Positions 31,101-41,330 of a DNA stretch of 64,000 nt are shown here, in pieces. Location: assembly GCF_011074885.1 (NCBI RefSeq), contig NC_054685.1, positions 558,001 through 622,000 on the forward strand, in the 5' to 3' direction. Numbering within the stretch: the stretch's first letter is position 1; the number at the start of each line of letters is the position of its first letter. The notes below the pieces were generated by a model. That model did no database searches. It was given only the letters and a program-made list of their open reading frames with translations, and was not told the DNA's origin. The DNA is from Brettanomyces bruxellensis (Eukaryota > Ascomycota > Pichiomycetes > Pichiales > Pichiaceae). Made by a program: the position numbers and the translations under genes.

Positions 31101-31201
31101 GACTTGTAGCCTGAACCCTCCAACTCTGTTTCCTCCACATTGTCAAAGGACGAGGCACTGAAGTTATTGTGCGTGGTTAGCTTGTTGGCAACTGATGTCA
31201 T
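28103..31201 (-). CDS. GDH2: NAD-dependent glutamate dehydrogenase
   Basis: A 1032-residue protein, matching the large (about 115 kDa) fungal NAD-GDH class; S. cerevisiae Gdh2 is slightly longer. The N-terminal half is the regulatory region of this class. The catalytic part follows the LRPTFLPK-x-P and FHVRFRDIARGGIR blocks, with GGCKGVILLD and a GGDGDLGSNEIKFSGDE nucleotide-binding region, and ends in the typical EFVYTRGVHPNPATF-like helix. The enzyme deaminates glutamate to 2-oxoglutarate and ammonium, feeding glutamate or proline catabolism. Codon choice is strongly C-ending, suggesting high expression. The upstream region (31370-31700) carries several GTGGGG/CCCCAC words, compatible with Mig1-type carbon control, which is inference. 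Confidence 0.97.
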   Translation of the reverse strand: MTSVANKLTTHNNFSASSFDNVEETELEGSGYKSEAFAGKKEQMAKVMDELDKSGLIPESLIEHETNWFYKELGIDDTFFSAVSVKDIACDILGLYSAKVDAFARGNGVSGAEAAEDTHFSYKKIGEDHSAFFASGPAAAEFDLEIDEKFLDRADASFRVESFVSELPNGTKLQCSFVYRCVFSGSKSPDGTIESVSDVVFAKTASAHTKGLYKEVLDEMKTTDGAVVKHYAVAASGEQRIVIGYPKGSSPQYNSALSALAKYYGVVVKRKYVENFAEGSTVVTLYIEHSEKYSADTIIYQITREASLLYCIPNNTFHTQFVAGKMSAQECIFAHCGAVFVTHFLNRLGPEYSELKKTLKGSTEDVELLARLKERLTSETYSPEYISECVKQHLAVVRRLYRVFMDTHYTTSSLEKTLSYKRASQAESIDSDDQFDQIVEDECATNKGHALVLRALYTFTKSILKTNFFVTSKLAISFRLRPTFLPKEEYPNTPFGMFFVVGSDFRGFHVRFRDIARGGIRIVKSASADAYAKNRRTMFDENYGLASTQQRKNKDIPEGGCKGVILLDAGSAQNKVKECFQKYIDAILDLLIKDPAKEKIVDLYGEPEMLFMGPDENTADLVDWATLHAKKRGAKLGFPWKAFFTGKSPELGGIPHDKYGMTTLSVREYITGTYKKLGITDWSKINKLQMAGGDGDLGSNEIKFSGDERYVGLVDGFGAIVDEDGIDKKELLRLAEQRLGNNKFDRSKLGPKGYAVMIDENNVKTPGGKVIKNGLQFRNNFHLMIPEIYPRKDFVNLFVPCGGRPASINANNVHLLLDDKTGKSIVPIIVEGANLFITQPAKIILEKAGAVVFKDASTNKGGVTSSSMEVLAALSLDDDQFKHNMCLDAESGELPAFYKTYVKQDEANIVEKAKLEFNLLWKLKEETGKTFSELSDTLSVAINTLADQLRESDELWKQDLSFRNHVIAAAVPPVLLQTVGIDALVRRIPDAYLKAMFATKLAGEFVYTRGVHPNPATFLQFISELKEKYEKV

Positions 31202-34200
31202 TTTTGGTTTTCTTTTGTTTTGTTTTCGATTCTTGCTTTTGCTTCAAGGATTCTAGCTCAGCAAGGATTTCTAGCGGTTCCTTGTTACTTCAAATTCGAA
31301 CTGTTACTGCTTGTATCACGGTTCAAACCTGTTTGCAATTCGCTTAACTTAACTCAGCTTAGTCTTGCTTTACTGTACTTGAATGCTCCCTTCTGAATAC
31401 AAAAGTACTGGATGGAAATCGTTACGAGAAGAGAAAGGTAAAAAAAAAAAAAGCAAGAGGGGAAAAGAAAAGACAAGTGGAAATAACAAAGGGCTTAAAT
31501 ACTGCAAAAGATTGCCCGTTGTCAATAGTGGGGAAAAGGGGAAACCTCTCTGGTATTTATACCTGTCCTGTTCCCGCCCAAAAGCATTTCCAAAATCGTA
31601 ACCCACAGATTTCCCTCCTTCCGCATTCAGTCATTGCCCCATTGGCGACTGAGGAATTTGCTTAGTGGGGACGTGGCTGAAAAAATCCAGATCATGGGTT
31701 TTTTTGTTTCCTGAAAAAATGATTCAGAGAAACTCCGAGAAGTTTTGACAAAGCTGATAACAGAATGAAATGCCTAAGAATTGAGTGCATTTGATTATTA
31801 CTTACTTTACCACTTTGCTACCACTTTACTACCACTTTACTACCACTTCACTACCACTTTACTTTACTAATTTGCTTTACTAATTTGCTTTACCACTTTA
31901 CTTTAACTTCACTTTATCACCTTCTTTAACTTCGCTTTACTGTTTTCCTTAGTATCACTTTACTTGCTACTACTTTCTTTATCTTCACTTCGGCCTGACC
32001 TCTATCTCATTTCTACCTCATTTCCGCTTCACATTAATCTACTCCACTCGCACCTCTATTCATCGTTATTTCAACTTCACCTTTCGCATTATCCTCTTCT
32101 TTTTTCTTTTTTCATCATTGTTTTTCCGTAAAAAAGCTATATAGAGCATCGCGACTTTATTGGCTGAATGCATTTTTCGGAGTTCGTTTTACATGGCTCC
32201 GAAATCAGTCAGAAAGTGCAATTCTGTCCATCCAACCGATTTGTTTCTTGTTTTTAATTGGCTGTCAAATTTCTTCTGTGCTATTTACAATGTGCACAGT
32301 CCGCTGATAATTAATTTGTTACCGTCCTGGATCTTGTCTCACGTTATTTTTCAGCAAATGGGCTCATGTCCATCTCATCTCTGTTTTTGTGCTATCCAAT
32401 ATCTGCACAAATTAAACTCCCAACGTTTTACTACCTAATACTGCTTTCACCATTTTTCATCCAACACATTTCTCATCATCTAAAGCCATTTCTCACTTGA
32501 TAATGCCCTTTTCCCCCATTTAATGCCTTTTCTCACTCTCGACCCGTTTCCACTTCCTTTTTCACATTTTTCAAATCTGCTTTTTTCATTCTTTTTTTCA
32601 CCCCATCCGGCTTTACGTCTTTTCTGAATTATCGTACACACAATAGAATTACCCTCGATTTTTTCCTCTTTGAGGATTTTGCTGCACTTCCGGAGCACTC
32701 CGTCACATTCATAACCGAGAATTTCCTAACTATACGGGGGCATCTGTCCGGACAGCGGCCTTTTGCTGGTTTTATTATACATGGTATCCTTTTTTTTTTA
32801 TCTTGCCCAATAGTGGGTACTTGATTAAAACTGCTGTCGTGTGTATGTTTCCGATTCTCCACCTTCTTCATACCCACTCTAATTATTCGTCTTGCTTTTC
32901 TTTCTTTCACTTCCAGCCATCCCCGTTCCCATTCACCCTTACACACTATTTTTTTTGTTTATTTCTCTTTATGTTTGCTTTATTTCCGTCATTCATCTAT
33001 TTTTCCGCTCCTTTCCTCTTTCTCCTGACTTTTTTCACTCTTGATATCATCTCTTTCTATTGTGCTTTTACAGTTTGTCTTATTATTCTCAACCGTGATT
33101 TTTCTTCCCCCTACATTTTTGCTTTCTGTTTACAGCTTCCTTATCTTGCAAAGTCTTCTTAGCCTTGCCCATTTGTCCTTTGTCTGACTCATTTTTTAGT
33201 CTCATGATCGTTATACTAATTATAGTATTTTTTTTCTGGCGCTTATGGTTGCCCTATAATTTTTTTGCGATGACCCATTTTTATCGCGCTAAATTTTTCA
33301 GTTACCTTTTTCGGACATCTGGTACAAGTTTCCGCATCTGCAAATTACTTTTTTCTCACCCCGTTAACTGAACGGCTCTATTGTCGGCAATCGTGTATTA
33401 CCCCGCTTGGCTTGTCGGCAATTCTTAGCGGCTATCTTTTATCTCTCAGATCTGGTCGTATTTTCAGACAACTTCTAGACTTTATTGTTGTCTTATTTCA
33501 ACCTAGAAAGCTTTGTTGTTGAATTTTTCACCCAGTTTGGGCGGTTATGGAATGAACCAAAATGTAGATATTTATTCTGATTTCGGGTAAAAAAATGGTT
33601 CTACTGATGAAAGGTTTTTATTACTGAAACTCTTCCTTTGCTTCTAGTTTGTACTGCTAGAATATTTTGGTATATCTGTATGTTAGATTTTTCAATCATT
33701 GCTCTGAGCCGGGTGCTCAGAATACAATCTTGAAAATTTTCAAATGCTATAGCGTATTTCACATAAATTCTATCAAACTATCATTCATGTAGGCTGTTTG
33801 GAATGCTGTTGTATCTCTGCTAAGCAAAAAAAAAAAAAAAGTCAGAATTGATTAATTATCAACTGAACAAATGCCCCAGTTCAGCCGCTTAAAGCTGATA
33901 ATGATTCATTTTGTTGTTCTCCACAGATAGTCAGGAAAAAAAAAAAGTAAAACGTCAAACTTCTTTTCAAGCCAATCGACCTTTTCAGACCGTTTCTGTC
34001 ATCTTCTGGCGCCCAGATTTTTTATCGTTTTTTTCATCGTTTTTTACGAACCTCTCCTTATTTTCTTTTTGTTTCCTTGATTTTTTTCTTTTTCAATTTA
34101 TTTTCTCGATTTTTTCCTTTTCTATTTTTGCTCCTCTTCCCGCTTTGTGCACTTTCACGCGTTTCATAAAGGTATTTTCTGCACATAAAAACGCGAACCG

Positions 34201-34533
34201 CCCAACAAGCGCAAGCATTAGGTGCACGGGTGTCAGCCGAAATTGTTTTACGAGGGCATGCATCGGTCATAGATCGCATGCAAATCAGGTATAATGTTCA
34301 CGTACAATATCCAATGTCCACATCCTGTTGTTAGTAGATTAATTGTGAAAAATGATGATTTGAGTTTGCTTCAAATGGTATAAGGTATGGACGTGATGAA
34401 CAGTATGAGAGTTTGGAGAAACGAATTAAGCAAAATGAGGCGCATCGATTAGTAGGAATAGGAAAAAATCAATGATGAAAAAAAAAAAATAATAATAATA
34501 ATAATAAAAGCTACCACATGAAATCAGAAGGGA
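31202..34533. promoter_or_regulatory. Large divergent intergenic region GDH2 / SHO1
   Basis: More than 3 kb between divergent starts. Near GDH2 are GTGGGG words (31528, 31666) and an A12 tract. From about 31800 to 31935 there is a degenerate 12-bp repeat. Further on, long pyrimidine tracts (32500-33150 and 34010-34140), a TGTCCGGACA palindrome (near 32748), a repeated TGTCGGCAAT (about 33383 and 33413) and an A15 run (33826-33840). Plus-strand frames of 119 and 127 codons (32803, 33911) are Phe/Ser-rich and look like noise. I recognise no tRNA or snRNA. Confidence 0.45.
31804..31935. repeat. Degenerate 12-bp tandem repeat (ACTACCACTTT)
   Basis: Units of roughly CACTTTACTAC recur about five times between 31810 and 31865 and decay into TTTACTAATTTGC units afterwards. 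They lie about 600 bp upstream of the GDH2 start. Confidence 0.75.
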
Positions 34534-34553
34534 CCCCTATAGCCCCTATAAAA
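34534..34553 (+). promoter_or_regulatory. Two STRE-type CCCCT boxes and a TATA box upstream of SHO1
   Basis: CCCCT occurs at 34534-34538 and again at 34543-34547, running directly into TATAAAA (34547-34553), about 185 bp before the SHO1 ATG. CCCCT is the Msn2/Msn4 stress element core. An (AAT)n tract lies just upstream (34487-34506). Confidence 0.5.
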
Positions 34554-34737
34554 TTGTTCTTCCTTCCTCACTCCTCTGTTTGCTTCATCTTTATCGGTAG
34601 TTGATCCATCTTGTGTCATTTTACCTTTAGTCTTTGAGACAGAACATTGTACATTATACAGGTCTTCCAACTGAATCAAGAGTGGATAGTAGCACATCAA
34701 AGATTATTCAAAGCAAGAAAAAGTAATTATATACGTC

Positions 34738-35673
34738 ATGGTACGGCTCTCTACAATAAGATCAACAAGTCTGTTTGGAATAAGTACATACTTGTTGGCA
34801 GTGGCGGCATGGATTGTTGCATTTGCAGGCTCCATAGCGGCAGCCTCGGATTTAAACAGTTACTATCCGAAGTTTGCATGGTGGGGGTTAGTTTTCCAAC
34901 TTCTCCTTCTAATATTTGTCATCGTGCTATATCTCACGAGCACGTTTCACAGGCACCGGATGTTTCTCAACTGCTTTATAGCCATTGCATTTGTCTACAA
35001 CTCCAACTCAACCAACAACTTGATTTATTACTCATGGTCGTCCACAGCTGCTGCAAGTGCAGGTTTTATTCTATGCTGTATTATCAATATTTTATGGCTT
35101 TTCTACTTCGGATCCGACCCCACCTCTCCTCTTATCGAGCTGCTCGACTCAGTCGGTGATGGAGAAAATCTCGTGCTTCAATCCAGAAGGCTTTCTGCTC
35201 GGACAACCGGAAACCCGGCTTCCCATAATGCCGCTACTTTCAATAACGGCAGAAATGAGGTTTATTCACCTGGTAAGGACAACCAGAATCCATTTGAAGG
35301 TGAGCCATACTCTCGGGAGCTTAATGGGTTTGAGAATCCAGCCCAGGACGATGTTTCAGCTTCTGAAGATGGCTCTTCTAAACGTTCTTCGTCTGATATT
35401 GCCGAAAATACTGCAACTGGCGTTTCTGAGCATGCTAATGGTAAAGTTGCTAGCTCTAATAGTCATAAATCCATTATTCCGGACTCAGACTATCCAATTC
35501 TAGTTAGGGGCTTGTATGATTACGCGGCAAATCCCGATGATATCAATGAACTTTCATTCAAGAAAGGCGAAATCTTCAAGGTTAAGGACACGACAGGAAA
35601 CTGGTGGCAGGGAAAGAACTCTAATGGTGATATTGGTATGTGTCCAAGTAACTATCTGGAGGTGATAAGTTAA
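34738..35673 (+). CDS. SHO1: Sho1 osmosensor, four membrane spans plus SH3
   Basis: A 311-residue protein. Four hydrophobic spans (about 12-36, 47-67, 75-90 and 104-124) form the compact membrane domain, with NSNSTNNLIYYS in the last loop. A polar cytosolic linker (about 128-250) contains short Ser/Asn-rich stretches. The C-terminal SH3 domain is residues 252-311 (ALYDY-like GLYDYAAN, then ELSFKKGE, NWWQGKN, CPSNYLEVI). Sho1 senses turgor in the plasma membrane and recruits the MAPKK Pbs2 through this SH3 domain to activate Hog1; it also serves filamentous growth. Family length in yeasts is about 300-370. The 3.5 kb upstream and the STRE/TATA block suggest stress-linked regulation. Confidence 0.96.
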   Translation: MVRLSTIRSTSLFGISTYLLAVAAWIVAFAGSIAAASDLNSYYPKFAWWGLVFQLLLLIFVIVLYLTSTFHRHRMFLNCFIAIAFVYNSNSTNNLIYYSWSSTAAASAGFILCCIINILWLFYFGSDPTSPLIELLDSVGDGENLVLQSRRLSARTTGNPASHNAATFNNGRNEVYSPGKDNQNPFEGEPYSRELNGFENPAQDDVSASEDGSSKRSSSDIAENTATGVSEHANGKVASSNSHKSIIPDSDYPILVRGLYDYAANPDDINELSFKKGEIFKVKDTTGNWWQGKNSNGDIGMCPSNYLEVIS

Positions 35674-36705
35674 GGATAGATTTTGAGATCCTCTAATGAT
35701 TTTCTCTGGTCTTTATTTTATTGTTTCGTCTCTAACTGTAAATTATCTGCATGAGCTTCTTTTCCTAAGGTGCCTGTTTCTCATCCATTCATACTGTTTT
35801 TCTTTCTTTATTCTCATACCTGCCTTCTATAAGAACATTACATTTCTATAGTAAATACATTTCAAACTGTGGTTAAGTGTTGTTGTAATTTTCAACGTTT
35901 ATAATAATTTCTTTCTACAAATAGTAAAGCGAGTTCGTGAAGTTTTCATATACAATTATCAATGTCTATTCTTTTAGATGCGTGAAAAGTTATTATAACT
36001 TATACTAATAAATCCCTAGTACTCTCATTATTGCCCAATCAATTTTACCAACAAGCAGATTTTATAATGAATGAAACTGCATTACTTTGCCCCAGCTACT
36101 ACTTATTTCTTACTGTCAGATTACTTTATTTTACTGGTCTATTTCGTTATCCACTTGTATAGGCCCAATTTAAAATTCTTGTCGCAGTAATCACGGAATC
36201 ACGTGATACAGTTGAAAGCACAAAAGGAAACTCAAAGAGACACAAAAATGATTAAAATGAAATGTGTTGCTAAATATGTATGAGGGAAGCAATGCATTCA
36301 AAAGTGTATGTAATGCTTTTGTACTTTGGTACCTTGTCTTCTTTGATATATCAGATCTGGCCTGGCGCTTAATTTGTAACTTATCGAGTATAAGAGTGCG
36401 AGAATTTCATAGTGCAGCAATTTTTTTTTTTTTTTTTTGTATGTTTATCAATAAAGCGAGCGTGTCGCATGTATTTTTTTAGCCTTCGCATGCAACGAAC
36501 TTTCAACTTTAGATAGTTCATTATTCATTTCCAAGCAACGGCCAAATCGGTTAGTTTGGTATTGAAGGTACTCATATAGAACTTGTGAGGGTTATAAAGG
36601 AGTTGCATTCCGATTTGACGAGCCAGCAAGCACGCGATTTCACAATTTATCATTTGAGTTAATGTGTCTAAGTTTAAAGCTCTAATACCCTACAAGCATC
36701 TCTAA
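35674..36705. other. Intergenic region SHO1 / MPS1
   Basis: About 1 kb, AT-rich, with a T19 run near 36421-36439. TCACGTGA (about 36200) contains the CACGTG core bound by Cbf1 and Pho4-type bHLH factors; it lies about 500 bp before MPS1. No gene is supported. Confidence 0.45.
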
Positions 36706-38925
36706 ATGACGGAATATCTGAGAACTAAGTCACCGCCTCACATTAATAGCATTACACATCAGACGAGTGGATCATTAGTATCAGAAAAAACGAATATCCT
36801 GTCCACGCTGACTTCATCAGCTACATCTTTAGACATCGAATTGAATAAAAAGCAGAGGACGCGAAACTTGCACATTGACAATAGTAGAGGGCACAATTTA
36901 AAGGTGGCGCAGTCAACAATGACTGCGAGAAGGCCAAGGTCTGGATATGAGGCATTTGAAGATGATTCAGATGATGAACCCGGTCCACCGGCTTTGAGTA
37001 CATATGCAATGTCGTTACTGGAAAAATTAGATGTTAGCGACACTCATCCGAGGAATGTTGGTGGAAATGGGCAAACACAAACGGCAAGTGGTCGTGGAAG
37101 AAGCTATGAAGTGTCTGTAAATGGCACTGGAGGCAAACAAGAGGGCGGAACCGAAGTTTCGAACCTGGAAAATTCACATTACAGAGATTTAGGCAAGAAC
37201 AGTCTGTGCTCGCTCTCCAGGACTCAGCAGGGGTTATTACACATGAAAGACAGTTCTAGCAGTAGGCGACATCCAAGGCTGAAGCCACGGTTGAGCTTGG
37301 GAGCACCAAGAAGAGTTTCCGGGTCGAAAATATCACTGGAAATGGAATCCAACATGGACAATGAATCGATAAAACGAAATAAACGGCCACTTACTGCCAC
37401 GCGGACTCCCATACATATTAGAACGGGTTGTTCCCCGGTGGTGAAGCGGAGTGATCGGGGCGATATGTCTTGCAGCCTGGAATTGGAGAAAACACCGACA
37501 AGAATGAGTGAAAGAAGAAAATCTATGGATGAAAGCGAGTTGGATCTTTTGGCAACTCCGGAACAGGCCAGACGGGCACAGGTTGTGCCGAAATCGCAGG
37601 AGAAGGTGAAGCAAATGCAGTTCAATGTGTGGGAGAGCAACAAGGAGAACGAGCCCAGGAGTTTGGCAATAGACTTTTCAGATAAAGGCAGTAGAAATAA
37701 AAAAGGAGAAATTGGAAGAAGTGGCATGGACAGAAGAAATAGCAGAAATAGCACACGAAGCGACCGAAGCTCGGTTTTGGCTAAAGAGCTCTTGAGGCAG
37801 AAGCAGCGGATGCTTGCCGAAATGAGCCAGAAGTCGGTTGGAGAAAGAAGCAACCGAGCAGTACGAGAAAAGATGGATGTGGACCCCAGAAATGGGTCGG
37901 GCGGTGCAGGCAGAAGCAACATTCTGGAGGTGAATGGGAGACAGTTTTCAATTATAGAGCAGATCGGAAAAGGAGGGTCGTCTAGAGTTTATCGTGCGAA
38001 ATACACGGGAGGGAAGGAAGAGGAGCCGAAAGGTGGCTTTAATCGGCATGATAGCTACGCGGTGAAGGTTGTCCGGCTAGCGGAGCACGAACAGAGCACG
38101 GTGGACGAGTTTAAAGGAGAAGTGAGCATACTACAGAGGCTACATGATGAGGAGAGGGTGGTAAAGCTGCTGGATTACTCAACAAGCAAGAAAAGTCTCA
38201 TGTTTGTGATGGAGTTTGGAGAAATCGATCTTGCACATGTCTTGGCGAGCCGGTCGGGCAAACCGTTCGATTTGGAGTTCGTCCGGTATCACACACGAGA
38301 AATGATCAAGTGTGTGGAGGCAGTACATCGGGCAGGAGTGGTGCATTCGGACTTGAAGCCAGCAAATTTCGTGTTTGTGCGAGGAGTGCTGAAGTTGATC
38401 GACTTTGGAATCTCAAACCAGGTCTCAGACCACACGGTAAACGTTTACCGAGAGTGTCAGATGGGTACGCCCAACTATATGGCACCAGAAACGTTGATTG
38501 AGGCTGGAAACGTGTGGAAAGTCGGCAAGCCGGCCGACATTTGGTCTTGTGGATGCATCATATACCAGATGTGCTACGGCAAACCTCCCTATGCCCAGTA
38601 TCCGGGCTCCAAGAAGATTATCGCAATCACTAATTCACAGCTTCAAATCACGTATCCGCGTACTTCTCCACATGGAGGGCCGCCTGTTAACTGTCTTGCA
38701 ATCGATACCATGCGAAAATGCTTGAGACGGGATCCCGACAGGCGGGCAACTGCGGAAGAAGTGCTGAAAATGCCGTTTCTCAGTCCGAAAACGGTCACCG
38801 AGCGTTTTATGGGCGATCTGGTCCGGAATGCCGTCAAGTACGGGGCTGTGCACCCGGATATGTCCGACAAGAAGATTGAACTGCTGGTCAGGAATGTCTG
38901 GAGGAGAGTGAATGAGTATTGTTGA
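36706..38925 (+). CDS. MPS1: Mps1 dual-specificity kinase (spindle checkpoint, SPB duplication)
   Basis: A 739-residue protein, close to the 764 of S. cerevisiae. The N-terminal 410 residues are polar and disordered-looking, with a KEN box at 313-315 (SNKENEP), a likely APC/C degradation signal. The kinase domain (about 408-690) has the glycine loop IGKGGSSRVYRA, Lys454 (YAVKVVRL), the Mps1-type catalytic loop VHSDLKPANFV with Asp549, and DFG at 566-568. NQVSDHTVNVYRE-MGTPNYMAPE is the conserved Mps1 activation segment. A C-terminal tail includes a basic helix. Mps1 duplicates the spindle pole body and phosphorylates Spc105 and Mad1 at kinetochores. Confidence 0.96.
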   Translation: MTEYLRTKSPPHINSITHQTSGSLVSEKTNILSTLTSSATSLDIELNKKQRTRNLHIDNSRGHNLKVAQSTMTARRPRSGYEAFEDDSDDEPGPPALSTYAMSLLEKLDVSDTHPRNVGGNGQTQTASGRGRSYEVSVNGTGGKQEGGTEVSNLENSHYRDLGKNSLCSLSRTQQGLLHMKDSSSSRRHPRLKPRLSLGAPRRVSGSKISLEMESNMDNESIKRNKRPLTATRTPIHIRTGCSPVVKRSDRGDMSCSLELEKTPTRMSERRKSMDESELDLLATPEQARRAQVVPKSQEKVKQMQFNVWESNKENEPRSLAIDFSDKGSRNKKGEIGRSGMDRRNSRNSTRSDRSSVLAKELLRQKQRMLAEMSQKSVGERSNRAVREKMDVDPRNGSGGAGRSNILEVNGRQFSIIEQIGKGGSSRVYRAKYTGGKEEEPKGGFNRHDSYAVKVVRLAEHEQSTVDEFKGEVSILQRLHDEERVVKLLDYSTSKKSLMFVMEFGEIDLAHVLASRSGKPFDLEFVRYHTREMIKCVEAVHRAGVVHSDLKPANFVFVRGVLKLIDFGISNQVSDHTVNVYRECQMGTPNYMAPETLIEAGNVWKVGKPADIWSCGCIIYQMCYGKPPYAQYPGSKKIIAITNSQLQITYPRTSPHGGPPVNCLAIDTMRKCLRRDPDRRATAEEVLKMPFLSPKTVTERFMGDLVRNAVKYGAVHPDMSDKKIELLVRNVWRRVNEYC

Positions 38926-39786
38926 GGGAGATGCAATTTTATTCTTTCATTTACTTTGATTGTTGATGTTGTCTTTATGTCTTTGATGCTGCGATTGATT
39001 TTATGCCTTTGGTGTTGTCATTGATACTGTCTCTATGCCATTGATGCTGTGATTGATGTTCTATCTTTGACATTCTACCCCTCACTCCTCTCTTTGATCT
39101 TCTACTCTTGCTTATTTACCCTTCCCCCCATCTTCATCCGCTCATCCATTCATTCTTACATGGCCTTAGATTCCGCTTTGACCTTTTCTTATTACCGCTT
39201 TTGTATAATACCGTCCATCTACATTATTGCTATGGACAATCAATAGAATCGACATCGTATATAACTACTGTCTATATGACATAAATATAGCATTGATGTA
39301 ATCACTTAGCGTGTTTGCAGGTGTTCGAATTGTTAACCTAACAGTAAATTGTACTCTTAGTGCTTGCATATATTGGCATTTATCGTCACGCTAATACTGT
39401 ATTGTTGCACCATCGTTCATAATAGTTGCCACTGATGTCCCTTGACACTTTTAAAGAAGATATATTTTGTAATTTAAGCAAGTGGGGTGTTAGAGGGTCG
39501 TTAATTATACAATTATAAATATTAGAGGAGTACGTCATTCCAGCTTTGATGCAACGACATTAAGCAATGAACGCATAATAAGCAGACAAGCTCGAAGGTA
39601 TCATTTTCATATCTTATCACCTCTCAACAACCTACACATACAAATCACTACTAATACCAATTAACATTGAAGTACGCTCGACTAAACACTAAACCATCCC
39701 ATGGCTCCAACCTGGCACATCTAACTGAATGGATCAATTCGCTCACATCTCAACCTACTCTGAGCCCTATTTACAACTTCACATCC
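38926..39786. other. Convergent intergenic region MPS1 / ARP2
   Basis: About 860 bp. Degenerate repeats of CTTTGATGCTGxGATTGAT-like units follow the MPS1 stop (about 38955-39060). The rest is AT-rich 3' sequence. No gene seen. Confidence 0.5.
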
Positions 39787-41330
39787 TCACTGAGGAGCAA
39801 ACTTCGATAGCGAACGAGCACCCTGCTCATCCCACTCTGCCTTACTAACCCACATGTGATCCTTGTCGGCCATAATATTGGCCAAAACAGCTCCTCCAAT
39901 GAAAACCATGTATTTTCTCCTAGGAGGATCCTCAATCCGCACTTTAAACTTTGGCAAACGAGCCGGATCCCCGTGGAGAACTTTGGCAAGCCACTGCTGC
40001 TTGAGTTCGCGCTCCAACCGCGATGGGAGACCGGGATACATCGAGGATCCTCCACTCAAAACAATCGACTTGTAAAGGGTCGAGCGGATGTCGACTTCAC
40101 ATCCTTGCACCACATTGAAGAGCGCCTCGCCGATTCCCGGCTGCTCCACATCCACAAGCGAGGGCTGGAAAAGGCACTCGGGTGCCTCAAACCGCTCAGA
40201 TCCGATCTTTATGAGCCGGCCGTCCGGAAGTTCGAATTTCCGAACCAGAGTTGTTGTCTCATTACTCAATTTTTCGTCAAACGCCAAATCGTACGACACA
40301 TAGCACATCTTCTCCTTGATCTGGCGGACAGTCTCGAAGTCCGCCGTCCTGTTGAATGCGTACCCCCTTCTAAGCAAGAGATTGATCAAGTTTCTCGTCA
40401 CATCTCGGCCGGCAACATCGATTCTTTTCGTCATGTGACTCAAAACGACCGACTCATACACCGGAACGATATGCGTCACACCGTCACCCGAGTCTATCAC
40501 CACTCCCGATGACAAACCCTGCGCATACAATGCCAAAACAGCCTGGATCGCCACGTAAACTCCTCCAAACCCGTACTTTTCAAACATCACCTCGCACATT
40601 TTCTCTCTGTTCTTCAATGGGTTCAACGGTGCCTCGGTCAGCAAGATTTTCCGGCCCTCCGTGTCCATCTTCATCTTATCGTAAAACGCATAGTCCCACA
40701 AGTGCTCCATGTCCTCCCAGTTCCGGATTATGCCGTTTTCCATCGGATACGACACTTGCAAAGATGACCTCACACTTGATGCCTCATCTCCACACATGAT
40801 GTCTTTAATCTTCACATCACCTGTTTTTTCCTCTGCCCGGAGTATCGGCCGGCCCACTATTGAGGGAAACGTGTGATCGGGGAAATTCTGGCCTGCCCGG
40901 CCGATTTTCACAAATCCTGTACCTTGATCAAGAACTGAATGAATTTTGTTGGTTTTGTTAGTAAAGTGTGCTGAAAATGCCTCCAAATGCAACCAGAAAC
41001 GTTCTATAATCATGCACCTACAACAAATCCCATTCCAAACTGCACTTTCCAATGCTTTTCCTGCCTTCTCTCATCAGTCTTTTCTTATGCCCAAAAATAC
41101 GCCTCTGCTATCTCTTCCCCTAATTTCCATCGTATTCCACTTCATCTTGCTCTTCTTGTTGCACTGCATCAATCACAAAAGCAATACTATCACAAAATAT
41201 GCCTCCAGCCACTAAATACAGTTCCATAACACTCAATTATCCCACATAGTGCTCCCGTATACCATATTTGTCCCCATCGTCTTTCCGATTGCTCGTCATC
41301 CAATTACTTACCAATTGGTGCTTGATCCAT
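39787..41330 (-). CDS. ARP2: Actin-related protein 2, two exons (41330..41312 and 40934..39787)
   Basis: Splicing a 19-base first exon to exon 2 gives a 388-residue protein that begins [18 protein letters not shown], the expected Arp2 N-terminus. An unspliced frame would instead start with an unrelated stretch. The intron (377 nt) has donor GTAAGT at 41311, TACTAAC near the 3' end and acceptor CAG at 40935, interrupting a Val codon after its first base. Actin-fold motifs are present ([37 protein letters not shown]), as is the Arp2-type insert region. Arp2 is the actin-like subunit that with Arp3 nucleates branched actin at endocytic patches. S. cerevisiae ARP2 also has an intron close to its start. 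BUD32 lies upstream in the same orientation. Confidence 0.96.
40935..41311 (-). other. ARP2 intron (377 nt, phase 1)
   Basis: On the minus strand: GTAAGT donor at 41311, TACTAAC about 27 bases before the end, CAG acceptor at 40935. The split Val codon reconstitutes PIVLDQG, which fixes both boundaries. Confidence 0.93.

Noticed and set aside
32803..34294. Plus-strand frames of 119 and 127 codons between GDH2 and SHO1
   Set aside because: Pyrimidine-tract translations (Phe/Ser/Leu), no conserved features.
39787..41052. ARP2 start at the unspliced ATG (41052)
   Set aside because: It gives about 40 unrelated residues before VLDQGTG; TACTAAC, CAG acceptor and the 19-base exon restore the proper N-terminus.
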